Assembly (NCBI GenBank): GCA_963709555.1
Contig: CAVPWR010000003.1
Location: 124,001 to 188,000, forward strand
Direction: 5' to 3'
Length of the DNA stretch: 64,000 bases
From: Sulfurisoma sp963709555
GTDB lineage: Bacteria > Pseudomonadota > Gammaproteobacteria > Burkholderiales > Rhodocyclaceae
This document shows positions 60,043-64,000 of the stretch, piece by piece (position 1 is the first letter of the stretch; each line of letters opens with the position of its first letter). Made by a program: the position numbers and the translations under genes. The notes under the pieces are model-generated. The model saw nothing but the letters and a program-made list of their open reading frames with translations, searched no databases and was not told the origin of the DNA.

Positions 60043-60683
60043 TGCTGTGCTCCTTGCTTGGATGGGGAAGGGGAAAGCCATTTGCGGATTTCGGCGGCCA
60101 CCTGCTGCGGCGGTGCGGCGTGGGGCAGGTTGCCCACCAGCCGCCCGTCGGGGGCGATGACGTAGCTTAGCGCAGAGTGATCGACGACGTAATTGGATGC
60201 GCCGGCGAGTTGCTGTTTTGCATAGCTGGCACCGTAGCGTCGGGCGACATCGGCGATCTCTCCCGGCGTGCCGGTGATGCCGATGATAGCCGGGTGGAAG
60301 AAGGGGGCGTATTCCTTCAGGCGTTCCGGCGTGTCGCGCTCGGGGTCGACCGAGACGAAAATCGTCTGCACCCCTGCCATTTCGGCCGGGGTCAGGAGAT
60401 TCAGCCCCTGTGCGGTGGCCGTCAGCGAGGTCGGGCAGATGTCCGGGCAGTAGGTGTAGCCGAAATAGAGCAGCACAACCTTGCCGCGATAGTCCTTGAG
60501 CGAGACCGGTCCGCTGGCCGACTGCAGGATGAAGTCGCCGCCCGCGGGTGCGCTGGCGGCGGGCAGGGCCGCGTGGGGCGGCTTGAGCGGGCCGGTGGGG
60601 GTTGCCGGGTGCCAGAACAGGGCGAGGCCGACGATGGTGGCGGCGAGCAGGGCGATGATGCCAAGCAGGGTGCGGTTCGACAT
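60039..60683 (-). CDS. SCO1/SenC-family copper chaperone
   Basis: A 214-residue protein with an N-terminal membrane anchor (LLGIIALLAATIVGLALFW) and a thioredoxin-like domain with CPDIC near residue 88 (YFGYTYCPDICPTSL) and the distal His in YVVDHSALSYV. It binds copper or acts as thiol reductase for CuA assembly. ATGA overlap with the PCuAC gene and a one-base overlap with the FixH-like gene upstream show a three-gene unit, divergent from nosZ, whose CuA site is a plausible client. Confidence 0.9.
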   Translation of the reverse strand: MSNRTLLGIIALLAATIVGLALFWHPATPTGPLKPPHAALPAASAPAGGDFILQSASGPVSLKDYRGKVVLLYFGYTYCPDICPTSLTATAQGLNLLTPAEMAGVQTIFVSVDPERDTPERLKEYAPFFHPAIIGITGTPGEIADVARRYGASYAKQQLAGASNYVVDHSALSYVIAPDGRLVGNLPHAAPPQQVAAEIRKWLSPSPSKQGAQQ

Positions 60684-61178
60684 CAGTCCGGGACCGAGTT
60701 GAAGCGGAAGGGAGCGGCGATGCGCTCCCGGCCGGTCTCGACCAGCACGGTGGCGGCCCAGGCCATCTTGCCGGTGACGCAGACCGGCAGCATGGCTTCG
60801 GCGCGGAACAGGCCCGGGCTGTCGGCGCCGGCCCCGGTCAGCTCGGGGCGGTTGTAGCCCATGTTCATGTCGACGCCGGCGAAATCGACTTCGACCTTGC
60901 TGGCCTCGAGGCCAGCTGGTCTTCACTTCGACCTGCAGCGGCGTGACCATGGGGATCGGCCGCGGCGTGATCGACAGCTCGATGCGGCCGCCGTCCGGCA
61001 GCCGCGCCACGCAGGCACGCTTGTGCAGGTCGCAGCCGGGCTCCACCGTGGCGCTGACATCGGCCTTGGGCAGCAGCAGCGGCGACAGCTTGTAGCCGAC
61101 CACGGCGATCAGCACGATGCCGAGGATGGCGAGGATGTCGAACAGGACTTTGCGATTGACTGGCATCGGGTCAGGCAT
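60683..61178 (-). CDS. FixH/YtkA-like membrane-anchored periplasmic protein (frameshifted)
   Basis: About 164 residues after correcting an extra base near 60910. One N-terminal helix (VLFDILAILGIVLIAVVGY) is followed by a periplasmic immunoglobulin-like domain: RIELSITPRPIPMVTPLQVEVKT, then VEVDFAGVDMNMGYNRPEL and AEAMLPVCVTGKMAWAATVLV. The MNMGYN stretch is typical of FixH/YtkA-type proteins linked to copper insertion into oxidases. It is the first gene of the leftward sco-pcuAC unit, starting 53 bp from an FNR box. Confidence 0.72.
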
Positions 61179-61230
61179 GGGGGAGCGCTTCGGCGAGGAG
61201 GGGATTTGACCACCTGCGGTGAGGGGGAAA

Positions 61231-61244
61231 TTGACGGCAATCAA
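61231..61244. promoter_or_regulatory. FNR/Dnr box between nosZ and the sco unit
   Basis: TTGACGGCAATCAA is an exact TTGAY-N4-ATCAA palindrome. Rightward activation from -41.5 would start transcription near 61279 and give nosZ a leader of about 97 bases; leftward it would start near 61196, just before the FixH-like gene. Either or both may be used. Confidence 0.8.
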
Positions 61245-61273
61245 GGTTACCCGCCCCCCGGCGGACTAATGTG

Positions 61274-61306
61274 TGCGACATATTGCCGCAGTGGCATTTT
61301 GCCGCA
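61274..61306. promoter_or_regulatory. Tandem RegA/PrrA-like palindromes upstream of nosZ
   Basis: TGCGACA-TAT-TGCCGCA (61274-61290) fits GCGNC-N5-GNCGC exactly. A second, weaker copy, GTGGC-ATTTT-GCCGC, follows at 61291-61305. They overlap the rightward start predicted from the FNR box, so they could modulate nosZ. Confidence 0.55.
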
Positions 61307-61375
61307 TGGCGATTGTGGTTCGTAGTGACTGCAAGAATTGACGCACAAGTCATTGTTTACAAACGGGAGAATATT

Positions 61376-63684
61376 ATGAAGAAATTCGCAGTGCGGTCCA
61401 CCACGCTTCTGCTGGCGGCGGGCCTCGGCCTTGCGGCCGCCGCATCGTGGTCGGCGGAATCCCTGCAGGACGTGATGAAGCGTCGCAATCTGAGCCAGCA
61501 GGACCTGCTGGCGGCTTCCAAGACCTACGTCCCGACCGGCAAGCGCGACGAGTTCATCACCTTCAGCTCCGGCGGCCAGTCGGGCCAGGTCATCGTCTAC
61601 GGCATCCCCTCGATGCGCATCCTCAAGTACTCGCCGTGTTCACGCCCGAGCCCTGGCAGGGTTACGGCTTCGACGAGAACTCGAAGGCTGTGCTGAAGCA
61701 GGGTCGCATCGACGGCAAGGACATCACCTGGGGCGACACCCACCACCCGGCGATCTCCGAGACCCAGGGCAAGTACGACGGCCAGTTCCTGTTCATCAAC
61801 GACAAGGCCAACCCGCGTCTCGCCGTGATCGACCTGCGCGACTTCGAGACCAAGCAGATCGTGGTCAACCCGATCTTCAAGTCCGAGCACGGCGGCGCCT
61901 TCGTCACCCCCAACACCGAGTACGTGATCGAAGCCGCGCAGTACGCTTCGCCGCTCGAGAACAAGAAGTTCTATCCGCTCGAAGAGTTCAACGAGAAGTA
62001 TCGCGGCGGCGTCACCTACTGGAAGTTCGATCGCAAGGAAGGCCGCATCAATCCGAAGGAGTCCTTCTCGCTCGAACTGCCGCCCTACTCGCAGGATCTG
62101 TCCGACGCCGGCAAGGGCCCGTCCGACGGCTGGTCCTTCACCAACTCCTTCTGCTCCGAGCGTTACGTCGGCGGCATCGAGAAGGGCCGTCCGCCGTATG
62201 AAGCCGGCTGCTCCGCCAAGGACACCGACTACCTGCACGTGATCAACTGGAAGAAGGCCGCCGAACTGGTCAAGCAGGGCAAGGCCAAGAAGATCAACGG
62301 CCACGACGTGCTGATGATGGAAACGGCGATCAAGGAAGGCATCCTCTTCCTCGTGCCCGAGCCCAAGTCGCCGCACGGCGTCGACGTCACCCCGGACGGC
62401 AAGATGCTGGTCGTCGCCGGCAAGCTCGACACCCATGTGTCCGTCTATTCCTTCGAGAAGATCATGGCCGCCATCAAGGCCGGCAAGTTCGAGTCCAAGG
62501 ATCCGTACGGCATCCCGGTGATCGCGATGAAGGACGCGCTGCACACGCAAGTGCAACTCGGCCTCGGCCCGCTGCATACCCAGTACGACTCCAAGGCGTG
62601 CGTGGCCTACACGTCCCTCTACGTGGATAGCCAGGTCGCAAAGTGGAACTACTGCGAAGGCAAGGTGCTCGACAAGCTCTCCGTCCATTACAACATCGGT
62701 CACCTGATGACCATGGAAGGCGACTCCGTCGATCCGAAGGGCCGCTACCTCGTCGCGCTGAACAAGCTGGCGATCGACCGCTTCAACCCGGTCGGTCCTC
62801 TGCATCCGCAGAACCACCAGCTGATCGACATCGCCAACGACAAGATGCAGCTCCTCTACGACATGCCGCTGCCGCTGGGCGAGCCGCACTACGCGGTCGC
62901 CATTTCGGCCGACAAGCTGAAGCCGGGCGTGCGCTACAAGGTCGGCACCGACAGCCGCACCGACAAGCCGCATCCGGGCAAGGCACTCGCCGGCGAGGAG
63001 AAGACGGTCAAGAAGGGCAACAAGGTCGAAGTGTTCGGTACCCTGATCCGTTCGCACATCACGCCTGAAACCATCGAGGCGGAAGTGGGCGACGAGGTCA
63101 CGATCCACCTGACCAACCTCGAGCGTGCGCAGGACGAGACCCACGGCTTCACCGTCTCGACCTACAACGTGCATGCCTCGATCGAGCCGGGCAAGACCGT
63201 CACGGTCAAGTTCAAGGCCGACAAGGAAGGCGTCTATCCCTACTACTGCACCGAGTTCTGCTCCGCTCTCCACCTCGAGATGCAGGGCTACCTCCTGGTG
63301 AAGCCGAAGGGCTGGAAGGCGACCGCGAAGACGCTGGCCAAGGGTACCTACACCGAAGCCGAGTACAAGGCGACCGTGAAGAAAGTGGTCGACACCCAGG
63401 CGATCATCGACTCCGTCGTGGCCTACATCACCAGTGTCAACTACAAGGACTTCCCGGATGTCGTGGCCATGGTTGAAGACGCATTCGACCAGCTGGGCAA
63501 GACCAAGGGTCTGAAGGAGAAGCATGAGGCGTTCGCCGCCAAGAAGGATTGGGAAAATGCCAACCTCTGGGCCGAGCAGATCTGGCAATACCAGGTCAAG
63601 ACCGCCGACCTCGGTCTGCGCGCCAAGACCTACCTCGAGCAGAACGGTGCCAAGAAGGTGCAAGTAAGCCTTGATCTGAAATAA
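61376..63684 (+). CDS. nosZ: Nitrous oxide reductase, Sec-dependent (clade II type), frameshifted
   Basis: About 769 residues after correcting a missing base near 61631 (LKYIAVFTPEPWQGYG). The signal peptide KKFAVRSTTLLLAAGLGLAAA has no twin arginine, the hallmark of clade II NosZ. CuZ His regions include GDTHHPAIS, SEHGGAFVTPN, SPHGVDVTPDG and GPLHTQYDS. The C-terminal CuA domain has YYCTEFCSALHLEMQGY. About 120 mostly helical residues follow the CuA domain (WKATAKTLAKG to QVSLDLK), as in clade II enzymes. It reduces N2O to N2 in the periplasm. GGGAG precedes the ATG at 61376. Confidence 0.96.
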
Positions 63685-63695
63685 GGCACAACAGG

Positions 63696-63725
63696 CGGGG
63701 GGCAGCGTAATCTGCCCCCCGTTTT
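63696..63725 (+). terminator. Rho-independent terminator after nosZ
   Basis: A 10-bp perfect stem (CGGGGGGCAG at 63696-63705 with CTGCCCCCCG at 63712-63721) is followed by TTTT, 11 bp after the nosZ stop. Confidence 0.88.
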
Positions 63726-63784
63726 CTATTAGTTCCCGATAACTCGTGGAGCGGTATCCATCACGGATTTCGAAAGGAATACCC

Positions 63785-64000
63785 ATGAAGTTTCGATGAT
63801 CGCTGCCGCCGCTGCGCTGGCGATCTCCGGCCAGGCCTTTGCGGCCCTCGACGGCGCCAAGCTCTACCAGGAAAAGACCTGCTGGTCCTGCCACGGCAAG
63901 GATGCCAAGACCCCCCTCAAGGGCATGCCCTATCCCAAGCTTGCCGGCCAGAGCGCCGCCTATGCCGAGGCGCAGATGAAGGACATCAAGAGTGGCGCGC
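63785..64000 (+). CDS. Cytochrome c of the nos cluster (partial, frameshifted)
   Basis: Begins at the ATG at 63785, 6 bases after a good AAGGAA ribosome site, but the frame meets TGA at once (63794). One base seems missing near 63793; the next frame reads MIAAAAALAISGQAFA, then a class I cytochrome c with CWSCHGKDAKTPLKGMPYPKLAGQ split over the heme site. It runs off the window. Small c-type cytochromes directly after nosZ are typical of clade II nos clusters and may carry electrons to NosZ. Confidence 0.8.

Noticed and set aside
61331..61350. Second FNR box just before nosZ (TTGACGCACAAGTCA)
   Set aside because: The two half-sites are separated by five bases instead of four and the right half is GTCA rather than ATCAA, so it does not fit the family spacing.

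Overview
The window is GC-rich, densely coding DNA from a denitrifying betaproteobacterium, most likely of the Rhodocyclales (Dechloromonas/Azonexus/Sulfuritalea type). This rests on cytochrome cd1 nitrite reductase (nirS) with heme d1 genes, a Sec-exported NosZ, RegB/RegA and FNR-type regulators, NnrS, and many c-type cytochromes. No species can be fixed from sequence alone.

Layout. 1-640: remnant toxin-antitoxin locus at the window edge. 680-8270: leftward housekeeping and envelope genes (hydrolase, thioredoxin-like protein, RecQ, LpxH, two cyclophilins, L,D-transpeptidase with a TPR partner). 8409-9815: cysS. 9848-18140: nitrite reductase region; two leftward DUF302/cytochrome genes face rightward nirS, a diheme c-552, a cupredoxin, nirC, nirF, nirDL, nirG and nirH. 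18177-22684: Kup, a diheme cytochrome and RegB/RegA. 22731-26410: leuD, leuC, cimA. 26782-36928: a sigma54 activator facing a sigma54 promoter, followed by a long co-directional run of SCO, ABC transporter, membrane protein, thioredoxin-like, metal-binding and CopA genes. 37149-41072: Sel1 protein, selD-yedF, transglutaminase-like protein, TlpA. 41316-45520: a NikR-boxed nickel ECF transporter with its own predicted outer-membrane protein. 45599-50616: cytochrome c'-like protein, cytochrome bd (cydP-A-B-X), a second RegA and a Crp/Fnr regulator. 50726-55587: NO-related module (NorE/NorF-like, DUF2249, NnrS, MarR, DsrC-like). 55856-57234: hflX. 57521-64000: N2O reduction region (two NosL proteins, FNR-type regulator, PCuAC, SCO, FixH-like, nosZ, cytochrome c).

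Regulation visible in the DNA. FNR/Dnr-type boxes (TTGAY-N4-RTCAA) precede nirS, the c-552 gene, nirC, the diheme cytochrome at 20748, the DUF2249 gene, nosZ and, imperfectly, cyd. Palindromes of the form TGCGRCA-N3-TGYCGCA, resembling RegA/PrrA sites, precede several respiratory promoters. A perfect NikR operator precedes the nickel genes. A near-perfect sigma54 promoter and an upstream dyad cluster precede the copper/ABC locus.

Caution: about 17 genes carry single-base frameshifts, including leuC, kup, hflX and nosZ. The corrected proteins have normal lengths and motifs, so most are probably sequence errors rather than pseudogenes. Coordinates for these genes span the whole interrupted frame.
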